Source: an uncultured Pelagibacteraceae bacterium
GTDB lineage: Bacteria; Pseudomonadota; Alphaproteobacteria; Pelagibacterales; Pelagibacteraceae
Length of the DNA: 9,868 nt
Assembly: GCA_902608065.1 (NCBI GenBank)
Contig: CACLMO010000023.1
Location: 1-9,868 of the forward strand
Reading direction: 5' to 3'
The notes beneath the pieces are model-generated. The model had not been told where the DNA came from. It did not search any database and saw nothing but the letters and a program-made list of their open reading frames with translations. Position numbers and translations under genes: made by a program. Shown here in pieces: positions 1 through 6,414 of this stretch (the first letter of the stretch is position 1; each line of letters starts with the position of its first letter).

Positions 1-1
1 A

Positions 2-820
2 TCAACTAAATGTAAAAAATTTTCAATTCCAGTCATATGCGTTGGAAATATTTATTTGGGGGGGACGGGAAAAACTCCAATTTGTATTGAACTAAATAAT
101 ATTTTAAAAAAATTAAATAAAAAAATAGCCTATGTAAGAAAAAAACATGGTGTTTATGAAGATGAAAAAAATTTATTAGAACAGTCTGCTCCAGTATATG
201 AGAGGCACAAAAGGGCTGATGCCTTGAATGATGTTGTAGAAAACAAATTTGAAGTTGCTGTTTTGGACGATGGATATCAAGATTTTTCAATAAAAAAAAA
301 CTTTTCTATTATTTGTTTTAATGAAAAACAGTGGATTGGAAATGGATTTACAATCCCATCTGGCCCTTTAAGAGAAAAAATATCATCCTTAAAAAGAGCT
401 GATTGCGTATTAATAAACGGGGCATATAACAGCGATATAGAAAATAAAATATTAAAAAATAACAATTTAATAAAAATTTTTTATTTTAAATATGAGCCCA
501 CAAATATTGATAATTTCAAAAACAGAAAAGCTGTATGTTTTGCAGGAATAGGAAATCCTAAAAACTTTTTTAGCCTGCTGAAAGAAAACAGAATAGATGT
601 GTCTGAAGAGATAAGCTTCCCTGATCATTATAATTACTCAAAAATTGACTTAGATAATTTAATAAAAAAAGCAAAAGAAAAAAGTTCTATCTTATTAACT
701 ACTGAAAAAGACTACTTCAGAATACACAAGGATTATAGAAAAAATATAGTTTGCTTAAAAATAAAAGCTAAAATAGAAAAAGAAAATGAATTTATAGAGG
801 AAATAAAAAAAGTTATATGA
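2..820 (+). CDS. lpxK: Tetraacyldisaccharide 4'-kinase LpxK (5' end cut by window edge)
   Basis: LpxK transfers the ATP gamma-phosphate to the 4' position of the tetraacyl-disaccharide 1-phosphate, giving lipid IVA on the cytoplasmic face of the inner membrane. The reading frame is open to the left edge and the first residues (SIPVICVGNIYLGGTGKTP) match the family, so the TTG at 56 is internal and not the start. Visible motifs are the P-loop GGTGKT (59-76), DDGYQ (266-280, family DDGFQ), SGPLRE (from 359), AGIGNPKNFF, FPDHY (617-631) and TTEKD. There are 272 residues in the window; the family usually has about 310-340, so roughly the first 40, including the N-terminal membrane helix, lie outside. 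The usual SRGYG stretch after the P-loop helix reads RKKHG and the following segment is shortened. The stop overlaps the next start as ATGA, suggesting co-translation with the acyltransferase. The identification is firm. Confidence 0.95.
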   Translation, partial: STKCKKFSIPVICVGNIYLGGTGKTPICIELNNILKKLNKKIAYVRKKHGVYEDEKNLLEQSAPVYERHKRADALNDVVENKFEVAVLDDGYQDFSIKKNFSIICFNEKQWIGNGFTIPSGPLREKISSLKRADCVLINGAYNSDIENKILKNNNLIKIFYFKYEPTNIDNFKNRKAVCFAGIGNPKNFFSLLKENRIDVSEEISFPDHYNYSKIDLDNLIKKAKEKSSILLTTEKDYFRIHKDYRKNIVCLKIKAKIEKENEFIEEIKKVI

Positions 821-1692
821 AATTTATAAAGTATTTTTTTGAATTCACAATTATAATTTCGTTATTTTGTATATTTAAAATAATTGGTTTAAGAAATGCC
901 TCTAATCTTGGAAGTATTTTGGGAAAATTAGTTGGCCCCTTCTTCAGATCTAAAAATATAATTAAAAAAAATATTAAAATTGGATTAGGAAATGTAGATG
1001 AAAATCAAGAAAAAAAAATAATTAATGGAATGTGGTCAAACATAGGAAGAACTTTTGCTGAATATGTTTTTTTGAAGGATTTTAAATTTAATAAAACTGA
1101 TTTTGATCATATAAAAATTATTGGAGGTGAATATTTGGATGAAATAAAAAAAACTAATAAACCTGTAATTTTTTATTCAGCTCACTTGGCAAACTTTGAA
1201 TTAATGGCTATGGAACTAGAAAAATTTGGTATTAAAACTGCTGCAATTTATAGACCATTAAATAATCTTTTTTTAAATCCGCTAATGGAATATTTAAGAA
1301 TGAAATACATTTGTCCTAATCAAATACCAAAAGGAAGAGCTGGAATGAGAGAAATCATAAATAAAATTAAGAATAATTACAGTATGGCATTAATGGTTGA
1401 CCAGCGTGTGGGCGAAGGAATAAAAATAAATTTTTTTAACCAATTAGCACAAACAACTACAATTCCTGCTCAACTTGCTTTAAGATATAATTGCAAATTA
1501 GTTCCAATTTCTCTGAGAAGAATAGAAAATATAAATTTTGAAATGACTGTACATGAACCTTATGAAGCATCAAAAACAGGTAACAATGAGCAAGATACTC
1601 AAAACATCACACTCAAAATTAATCAAATTATTGAAAAAATGATAATTGAAAATCCAACACAATGGCTCTGGTCTCACAATAGGTGGAAATAA
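817..1692 (+). CDS. LpxL/HtrB-family lipid A biosynthesis acyltransferase
   Basis: This is a member of the lysophospholipid acyltransferase family that adds secondary acyl chains to the lipid A precursor (LpxL/LpxM, HtrB/MsbB type). It is an inner-membrane enzyme with its active site at the cytoplasmic face. The 291 residues begin with a hydrophobic helix (about 5-24). The catalytic HX4E motif is HLANFE (H123, E128), followed by YRPLNN (145-150), a VDQR motif (194-197), and the family's typical C-terminal NPTQWLWSHNRWK. Length is normal for the family. The ATG at 817 overlaps the lpxK stop by 4 nt, and no good Shine-Dalgarno is seen at standard spacing, so translational coupling is likely. 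Pairing with lpxK supports lipid A rather than phospholipid as substrate. Whether it acts as LpxL (laurate) or LpxM (myristate) cannot be told from sequence alone, so no gene symbol is given. Confidence 0.92.
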   Translation: MKFIKYFFEFTIIISLFCIFKIIGLRNASNLGSILGKLVGPFFRSKNIIKKNIKIGLGNVDENQEKKIINGMWSNIGRTFAEYVFLKDFKFNKTDFDHIKIIGGEYLDEIKKTNKPVIFYSAHLANFELMAMELEKFGIKTAAIYRPLNNLFLNPLMEYLRMKYICPNQIPKGRAGMREIINKIKNNYSMALMVDQRVGEGIKINFFNQLAQTTTIPAQLALRYNCKLVPISLRRIENINFEMTVHEPYEASKTGNNEQDTQNITLKINQIIEKMIIENPTQWLWSHNRWK

Positions 1693-1696
1693 ATTT

Positions 1697-2386
1697 ATGA
1701 ATTATTTATTTTCACCATCTGAATTAGATTATAAAGCAAAAAAATGCCAAAGATGTTTTTATATTTTAAAAAAACATAAAATTAGCCCAGGAGATAAACC
1801 CCCTCCAGTATTTTCAAACTTTGATGTGGTTCAAAAAAATTATTTTAAAAATTTAAACTCTAAAGACCTAACTGACAAATTACCTGACGGCAAATTTATG
1901 AATAAAGATGATCTACCGGGCTTAATTATTTCAGATATATTGGAAGATAATGATGGACGAAAATTTCAATTGAGGGGAGTGCCTGATATTGTAATTAAAT
2001 TTAAAAATAAAAATGATGGATATGGAATAATTGATTTTAAAACAACTAATTTATCAAATACAAAATCTGATAATTATAAATATCAACTTGAAGCATATGC
2101 CCAAATATTTAAAAAACCTGGTGCTACAAAAACTGCTTCAACACCAAAATTAAGCCCCATTACACATATGGGTGTATTACAATTTTTTCCAGAAAAAATA
2201 TTTAAACATCAAATTTCAGATTGTGATTTAAAAATGCAAATGTCTTATTCACCTTTAAAAAGAAACGAGGAAGATTTTTTTAAACATATTACAAATTTAA
2301 TAAATTTTTTAGAACAAGAAAAAGTGCCTGACTTTAATAGTAATTGTAATTACTGTAAATTTGTACAGGGACAATCTAATCTTTAA
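1697..2386 (+). CDS. PD-(D/E)XK nuclease-superfamily protein with two CxxC pairs
   Basis: A 229-residue protein with the core of a RecB/Cas4-like PD-(D/E)XK nuclease: GVPD (D97), IIDFKT (D113, K115) and QLEAY (Q130, Y134), in the expected order and spacing. A CQRC pair lies near the N-terminus (C17, C20) and a CNYC pair near the C-terminus (C217, C220). This recalls Cas4/AddB-type nucleases, whose terminal cysteines hold a 4Fe-4S cluster, although those usually have a 1+3 cysteine arrangement. Cluster binding here is inference. An earlier in-frame ATG at 1646 would overlap the acyltransferase by 47 nt and code for that gene's conserved WLWSHNRWK region in another frame. The ATG at 1697, four bases after the upstream stop, is preferred. 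No helicase domain is fused and no cas gene is nearby. The gene sits last in an lpxK-acyltransferase run, which gives no clue to its role. The fold call is good; substrate and function are unknown. Confidence 0.8.
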   Translation: MNYLFSPSELDYKAKKCQRCFYILKKHKISPGDKPPPVFSNFDVVQKNYFKNLNSKDLTDKLPDGKFMNKDDLPGLIISDILEDNDGRKFQLRGVPDIVIKFKNKNDGYGIIDFKTTNLSNTKSDNYKYQLEAYAQIFKKPGATKTASTPKLSPITHMGVLQFFPEKIFKHQISDCDLKMQMSYSPLKRNEEDFFKHITNLINFLEQEKVPDFNSNCNYCKFVQGQSNL

Positions 2387-3171
2387 TTATTTATATCAAG
2401 AACAGTTGCTGGATCTAGTCTCACTTGAAACCAGTTCAGCCTAACATCTAAATGCGCTCCTGTTGATCTCCCTGTTGAGCCAACAGTTCCTATAACATCT
2501 CCTTGTTTGACTTTTTGTCCTTTTTTAACCATCAGTGTTTTCATATGCATATACAACGTTGAAACACCATGCCCATGATCAAATATTAAAGTACCACCAG
2601 TATAAAATAGATCTGGTTCTGCTAAAGTTACGACTCCATCTAACATGGCTTTAATTTTTGTACCTTCTTCAGCTGCAAAATCTATTCCGTAATGAGGCCA
2701 TTTAGGTTTTCCATTTAAAATTCTTTGACTTCCATAAACTCCGGTAACGATTGCATTTTTTAAGGGGTTTATAAATTTATTTTTAAAAAAAGCTAAGTCA
2801 CTGTTAATAGCCCTAGCCTCTCCTATCCATTTATTTTCTCTTTTAATTCTTTCATAAACCTCTTCTGGTGGAGTTACTTTTTTTTCTTCAAGTCCATCAA
2901 TTCTCTGGATCTTATATTCTCTTTTAAAAACCTTTTTTATAATTTTTTTTTCATTTATCTTTATTACAACATCATTTTTTCTATCTCTGCCTAACCCAAA
3001 AGCAAAATACCCCTCGGATGTCACCTTAACTTTCTTTTTATCAATAAAAACATCAGAGCCCGGTTCTGTTTTTCCAAGAATAAATGATCCTTGAATAAAT
3101 TTACCGTCAAAAGTAACTGCAAAACTTGGGGTTGTAATTAATAAAAAAAATAGGCTAATTAGAATTTTCAT
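2383..3171 (-). CDS. Secreted M23 (LytM/LysM-type) family metallopeptidase
   Basis: A predicted periplasmic peptidoglycan endopeptidase, or an inactive LytM-type regulator, of 262 residues. A Sec signal peptide (residues 1-18, ending PSFA) precedes a beta-rich segment (about 19-90), a charged linker with a likely helix (about 95-130), and the M23 domain (about 140-258). Metal-site residues seen are H160 and D164 in HYGIDF, H209 in YMHM, and H240 in GAHLDV. The second position of the usual HxH is Asp (D242) instead of His. Asp can ligate zinc, so activity is not excluded. Start and signal peptide agree. The ATG overlaps the upstream DUF2093 stop (ATGA on the minus strand), so the two are probably translated together. 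The gene converges with the nuclease gene, sharing a 4-nt TTAA that holds both stops. The family call is firm; exact bond specificity is not known. Confidence 0.9.
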   Translation of the reverse strand: MKILISLFFLLITTPSFAVTFDGKFIQGSFILGKTEPGSDVFIDKKKVKVTSEGYFAFGLGRDRKNDVVIKINEKKIIKKVFKREYKIQRIDGLEEKKVTPPEEVYERIKRENKWIGEARAINSDLAFFKNKFINPLKNAIVTGVYGSQRILNGKPKWPHYGIDFAAEEGTKIKAMLDGVVTLAEPDLFYTGGTLIFDHGHGVSTLYMHMKTLMVKKGQKVKQGDVIGTVGSTGRSTGAHLDVRLNWFQVRLDPATVLDINN

Positions 3172-3365
3172 TTTTTATTCAACTCTTCATATCTTTGTTG
3201 GGCTTCTTTTGGGGAAAAGTAAGCTTCTTGAAGTTCAACATTCCAATAAGTTAATTGATTAAGAGGAATGTTTTTTCCAGAAACAGCACATACAACATAG
3301 TCCCCTTCTTCAACAATTTCAAAATTGTTTGGATTAAATTTAAGTTTTGCTTTGTTTCCCTTCAT
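3168..3365 (-). CDS. DUF2093 small protein
   Basis: A 65-residue soluble protein matching the alphaproteobacterial DUF2093 family. The sequence runs KLKFNPNNFEIVEEGDYVVCAVSGKNIPL, then TYWNVELQEAY and a C-terminal helix with a repeated Glu/Gln pattern; the family hallmarks are the GD-x-V-x-CAV-x-G segment and the YW-x-VE-x-QEAY segment. The single Cys (residue 26) lies in that conserved stretch. The function is not established. It is the first gene of a leftward pair with the M23 peptidase, with a 4-nt ATGA overlap. From memory of alphaproteobacterial genomes, DUF2093 genes often lie close to purD, which agrees with purD starting 28 bp away on the other strand. The start is fixed by the short divergent spacer; no Shine-Dalgarno is evident. 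Confidence 0.85.
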   Translation of the reverse strand: MKGNKAKLKFNPNNFEIVEEGDYVVCAVSGKNIPLNQLTYWNVELQEAYFSPKEAQQRYEELNKK

Positions 3366-3393
3366 GTATATTTAGTTATTATATCTATAATAT
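3366..3393. promoter_or_regulatory. 28-bp divergent spacer with overlapping candidate -10 boxes
   Basis: The only non-coding gap above 10 bp in the window, between the DUF2093 and purD starts. The heptamer TATTATA at 3377-3383 reads as TATTAT on the plus strand (3377-3382) and as TATAAT on the minus strand (3378-3383). Each candidate -10 would place transcription initiation only about 5-7 nt before the respective start codon. A second plus-strand TATAAT (3386-3391) is too close to the purD ATG to serve it. No -35 consensus or Shine-Dalgarno was recognised. In DNA this AT-rich, TATAAT-like words occur by chance, so the call rests mainly on the divergent gene layout. Confidence 0.35.
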
Positions 3394-4662
3394 ATGAATT
3401 TAGCAGTTATAGGAAGTGGTGGTCGTGAACATTCAATTTGTTATAAACTAAAACAATCACCAAAAATAAAAAAATTGATTTGTATACCAGGCAACGCTGG
3501 TACTCAACAAATAGCAGAAAATATAAAAGCAGATATCTCAAATTTTCACGCAATTTATGAAATAGTAAAAGAACATAGTATAGATATAGTTATTGTTGGT
3601 CCAGAACAGCCTTTGGTGAATGGTATTGTTGATTATCTAAATGAAAAAAAAATTAAAGTATTTGGTCCTAGCAAGTTCGCATCAAAATTAGAAGGTTCAA
3701 AAGGATTTATGAAAAACTTATGCAAAAAAAATAATATCCAAACAGCTAACTTTGGAATTTTTACTGATTTTAATAGCGCCTCCAAATTTATAAAAAAAAA
3801 TAAAACTCCTATTGTGGTCAAAGCTGACGGACTAGCTGCAGGAAAGGGTGTGTCTATATGTAATTCTGTTGAAGAAGCTTTAATAAATACAAAAGATATT
3901 TTGGAAGGTAGGTTTAAATCTTCAAATAAAGTTGTTTTAGAAGAATTTTTAGAAGGAGAAGAGTTAAGTTACTTTGCAATAGTTGATGAAAATTCTTATA
4001 TTTTTTTTGGTTCAGCGCAAGACCATAAAAGGGTTGGAGAAGGTGATACCGGTCCAAATACTGGTGGGATGGGAGCCTACTCTCCCGCCCCTCTGCTTAC
4101 AAATAAACTTGAAGAAAAAATTAAAAAAAAAATTATTGAACCAACTCTTAAAGCTATGAAAAAATTAGGTTACCCCTATAAAGGTTTTTTATATGCCGGT
4201 TTGATGATTAAAAAAGGAGAGCCTTACTTAATTGAATATAATATTAGAATGGGAGATCCAGAATGTCAGGTTCTTATGATGAGACTAAAAACAGATTTAT
4301 TAGATATTTTTGATTGTGCTATCCAAAACAAATTAGAAAATTTAAAAATAGAGTGGAGCAACAAAAGTAGTATTACGATAGTTTTGTGTGCAAAAGGCTA
4401 TCCTTCCAACTATATAAAAAATAGTGAAATTAAAAATTTATTTAATATTTCTAATGATGAAAATAACCAAATTTTTCATGCAGGCACCTACGTAAAAAAT
4501 AATAAAACTTATTCAATGGGAGGAAGAGTATTAAATGTTACATCATCTTCTGAAAGCTTAATCGAAGCTAGAAATAAAACTTTAGAGAATATAAGTAAGA
4601 TAAATTGGATTGATGGTTTCTTTAGAAAAGATATTGGGTGGAGAGTAATAAAAAATAAATAA
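3394..4662 (+). CDS. purD: Phosphoribosylamine--glycine ligase (GAR synthetase)
   Basis: The second step of de novo purine synthesis: ATP-dependent joining of phosphoribosylamine and glycine to give GAR in the cytosol. The 422 residues match the usual monofunctional bacterial length. The N-terminal domain opens with MNLAVIGSGGREHS, which fixes the start, and holds IPGNAGT and VGPEQPL (69-75). The ATP-grasp domain follows with KADGLAAGKGV (143-153), EEFLEGEELS, DHKRVGEGDTGPNTGGMGAYSP (spanning 210-231), and the PurD signature RMGDPECQ (285-292). The C-terminal domain has the HAGTY and GGRVL motifs. No residue expected in these motifs is missing. It is followed after 2 nt by rsmD, so the pair is probably one transcript. 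No Shine-Dalgarno precedes the ATG; a very short leader is possible. No purine riboswitch fits in the 28-bp upstream spacer. Confidence 0.97.
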   Translation: MNLAVIGSGGREHSICYKLKQSPKIKKLICIPGNAGTQQIAENIKADISNFHAIYEIVKEHSIDIVIVGPEQPLVNGIVDYLNEKKIKVFGPSKFASKLEGSKGFMKNLCKKNNIQTANFGIFTDFNSASKFIKKNKTPIVVKADGLAAGKGVSICNSVEEALINTKDILEGRFKSSNKVVLEEFLEGEELSYFAIVDENSYIFFGSAQDHKRVGEGDTGPNTGGMGAYSPAPLLTNKLEEKIKKKIIEPTLKAMKKLGYPYKGFLYAGLMIKKGEPYLIEYNIRMGDPECQVLMMRLKTDLLDIFDCAIQNKLENLKIEWSNKSSITIVLCAKGYPSNYIKNSEIKNLFNISNDENNQIFHAGTYVKNNKTYSMGGRVLNVTSSSESLIEARNKTLENISKINWIDGFFRKDIGWRVIKNK

Positions 4663-4664
4663 TT

Positions 4665-5246
4665 ATGAGAATTATAACAGGAAAATTCAAAGGGACAAAT
4701 CTCTACGGGCCAAAAGACAAGAATATACGACCCCTTAAGGATATGGTCAGAGAAAGTATTTTTAATTTTTTAATTCATTCAAATAAAATCTCACTCAGAC
4801 TAGAACAGTCAAATGTTTTGGATTTATATTCTGGAACTGGGTCATTTGGACTTGAATGTGTTTCGAGAGAAGCTGCAAAAACTATTTTTATTGAAAAAGA
4901 AAATGAAGCTATAGAAATTTTAAAAAAAAATATTGAAAAACTAAAAGTAAAATCTAAAACAAAAATATTTTCTGGTGATGTTTTTCATGTAATTGAAAAG
5001 GAAAATAAAACTCTTCTTAATTGGCTTTCTAATATGAAATTTGACCTAATATTTTGTGATCCACCCTTTGAAGATACAAATATAAATAATTTGATAGAGT
5101 TAATTATTGCAAAAAATTTGTTAAAAGAAAATGGAATTGTAATCTTACACAGGAATAAAACTGAAAAAGAGAAATTAACAATTTATCTTAAAGTAATTGA
5201 TGAAAGAATTTATGGTCTTTCAAAAATAATTTTTGGAAAACTTTAG
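4665..5246 (+). CDS. rsmD: 16S rRNA (guanine(966)-N(2))-methyltransferase RsmD
   Basis: A SAM-dependent Rossmann-fold methyltransferase that modifies G966 of 16S rRNA in the small subunit. The 193 residues match the family length. The N-terminal signature is RIITGKFKGTNLYGP, followed by IRPLKDMVRESIFNFL (21-36). SAM-binding motif I is VLDLYSGTGSFGLE (51-64), with the acidic ribose-binding residue in IEKE (E77). The catalytic motif IV is FCDPPF (130-135), the DPPF form typical of RsmD. The ATG lies 2 nt after the purD stop and no clear Shine-Dalgarno is present at standard spacing, so it is likely coupled to purD. Its 3' end faces pgi with only 6 nt between the stops. No GC-rich terminator hairpin is present there, so the converging transcripts probably overlap. 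Confidence 0.95.
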   Translation: MRIITGKFKGTNLYGPKDKNIRPLKDMVRESIFNFLIHSNKISLRLEQSNVLDLYSGTGSFGLECVSREAAKTIFIEKENEAIEILKKNIEKLKVKSKTKIFSGDVFHVIEKENKTLLNWLSNMKFDLIFCDPPFEDTNINNLIELIIAKNLLKENGIVILHRNKTEKEKLTIYLKVIDERIYGLSKIIFGKL

Positions 5247-5971
5247 TAATATTTATCTTAAAAATTTTTTTGTCTCAATTTTAACCTGTTCTACTGCAGG
5301 CTGATTAAATGGGTTAACATTCATTAAACGTGATAAAATAATTGTTTCTAAAACAAAAAAAGTAAAAATTGAACCCATTTCTTCTTCTGTTTTTTTTTTA
5401 AAAGTAATTTCCCTGAACGGAATTTTTTTTGATTTAAAAACATTTTTTATAGCTTTATATTGAGCTTCAATAACATAATTTAATCTTACATTCTTTTTGT
5501 TATTATTCATTGGTTTAAAAAAAGTAAAAAATTTATTTTGAGGTCCATCCAAGTAAAGCTGCAAAAGACTATGATGATCCTTGGGTCCAAAAGATAGCAT
5601 TGGAGTTATTCCTTTGCCATTTTTTCCTAAACTTTCTGCTACTAATTGTTGGTACCAATAACCCAAATCATGTAAGTTTGAGTCATAACTAAAAATCACT
5701 GAGTTGTTGATTCCTTGAGAAATTAAGGTGTTAATACTAGCTACATTTTGAATTAACGTTGATGAAAAATTTTTATTCTTCATTAGTATTTTTAAATTTC
5801 TAAATTTATTTATATCTAAGCCCATTAAGGAAGCTGGAAACATACCAACCTCAGATAACACGGAGTAACGTCCACCAACAAAGCTAGGATGTTCAATAAC
5901 TTCTGCATTCAATTTATTTGCTAAACTAATTAATGAGCTGTCCTGAGTTTCAGTAATAAAAACTAATCCGC

Positions 5972-5979
5972 TTTTTTTT
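5972..5979 (-). other. A8 homopolymer where the pgi reading frame breaks
   Basis: On the coding (minus) strand the sequence reads TTG, eight A's, then GCGGATTAG. The upstream frame reads AAA AAA AAG CGG and stops at TGA shortly after. The downstream frame needs AAA AAA AGC GGA TTA, which is one A fewer. The downstream frame has a TGA directly at the start of the A run, so the switch must happen between here and 5950. A ribosomal -1 slip at this site would hit TAG within three codons, so it would not rescue the gene; loss of one A in the transcript, or a +1/-2 shift, would. Confidence 0.75.
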
Positions 5980-6129
5980 CAAATTTTTCGAAAACAGTAA
6001 ATTAAAAATTGTCAGAGTTTCTAATGTATTGCCAGACTTTGAAACAATTATAAAACATGTATTTTTTAGTTTTTTAATAAAAAAGAAATTTAAATGAAAA
6101 TTTAAGTCTAGGTTATCAAAGAAAAATAC

Positions 6130-6157
6130 TTTTTTTTTAATTTTTTTTTTAAAAAAA
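6130..6157 (-). repeat. Adjacent A10/A9 homopolymer tracts inside pgi
   Basis: On the plus strand this is T9, AA, T10, A7. On the coding strand it encodes FF-KKK-I-KKK-V (about residues 87-96 of Pgi) through runs of ten and nine A's. The frame is intact here, because both the GMGGS motif before it and the SKSGNT motif after it lie in one frame. These tracts are longer than the A8 tract where the gene breaks and are obvious slippage hotspots. Confidence 0.8.
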
Positions 6158-6414
6158 GAATAAATACTTTTTGTTCCTAAAATTGATCCACCCATGCCAA
6201 TTATAATAATATTGTCAAACTTAGAAAATTTTTCTATCATTTTTTTATCAAAATCAAATATATAATTTTTTTCATAAGGCCTTAATACAGGCAAATCAAA
6301 ATTATCAATTTCTGTTTTTAAATTTTGAAAAACTCTTTTCGTTTTAATTAAGTTATTATTAAATACTTTTGAAGTATAAAAAAAATTGTTAAAAAAAAAT
6401 TTTTTGTTTAACAT

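Larger units (their letters stand above)
5253..6414 (-). pseudogene. pgi: Glucose-6-phosphate isomerase, split by a +1-type frameshift
   Basis: Pgi interconverts glucose-6-phosphate and fructose-6-phosphate. Two reading frames together cover one protein. The upstream part (6414 down to a TGA at 5950-5952) carries the first SIS half: IIIIGMGGSILGTKS (69-83) and SKSGNTLET (125-133). The downstream part (to 5253) carries FITETQDSS, PSFVGGRYSVLSEVG, AESLGKNGKG with the catalytic Glu, FGPKDHHSLLQLYLDGP with the catalytic His, and NPFNQPAVEQVK with the catalytic Lys. The frames meet at a run of eight A's (minus strand; 5972-5979). Removing one A would give a continuous protein of 386 residues reading NLKKSGLVFITET, which fits the family. 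A TTG at 5910-5912 could be taken as a separate start but lies inside conserved sequence. The protein would be short compared with canonical Pgi (about 445-550), mainly at the N-terminus. The ATG abuts the stop of the lipoprotein gene. It may be a recent mutation, a base-call error or a slippage-rescued gene. Confidence 0.85.

Noticed and set aside
56..58. TTG as the start of lpxK
   Set aside because: The same frame is open to the left edge and encodes the conserved SIPVICVGN segment directly before the P-loop, so the gene begins outside the window.
33..290. Minus-strand open frame opposite lpxK
   Set aside because: It is the complement of conserved LpxK motifs; its Phe/His-rich composition is typical of the antisense of Lys/Asn-rich genes.
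1646..1696. ATG at 1646 as the start of the nuclease gene
   Set aside because: It would read the acyltransferase's conserved C-terminal codons in another frame; the ATG at 1697, 4 nt past the stop, gives a sensible N-terminus.
2383..2396. Shared TTAATTATTTATATC word at the ends of the M23 gene and of ileS (about 7193-7206)
   Set aside because: Both proteins happen to end in Asp-Ile-Asn-Asn-stop in an AT-rich codon set. There is no extended similarity, so it is treated as coincidence.
3386..3391. Perfect TATAAT as the purD promoter
   Set aside because: It ends 2 nt before the ATG, so transcription would begin inside the coding sequence; the conserved MNLAVIGSGGREH start rules out a later start codon.
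5221..5235. CAAAAATAATTTTTG inverted repeat as a terminator for rsmD
   Set aside because: It lies inside the rsmD coding region, the stem is almost all A-T with a 3-nt loop, and such palindromes are expected by chance at this composition.
5910..5912. TTG (minus strand) as the start of an independent downstream gene
   Set aside because: It lies inside conserved Pgi sequence, and the frame carries FITETQDSS upstream of it. The piece is the second half of pgi, not a separate gene.
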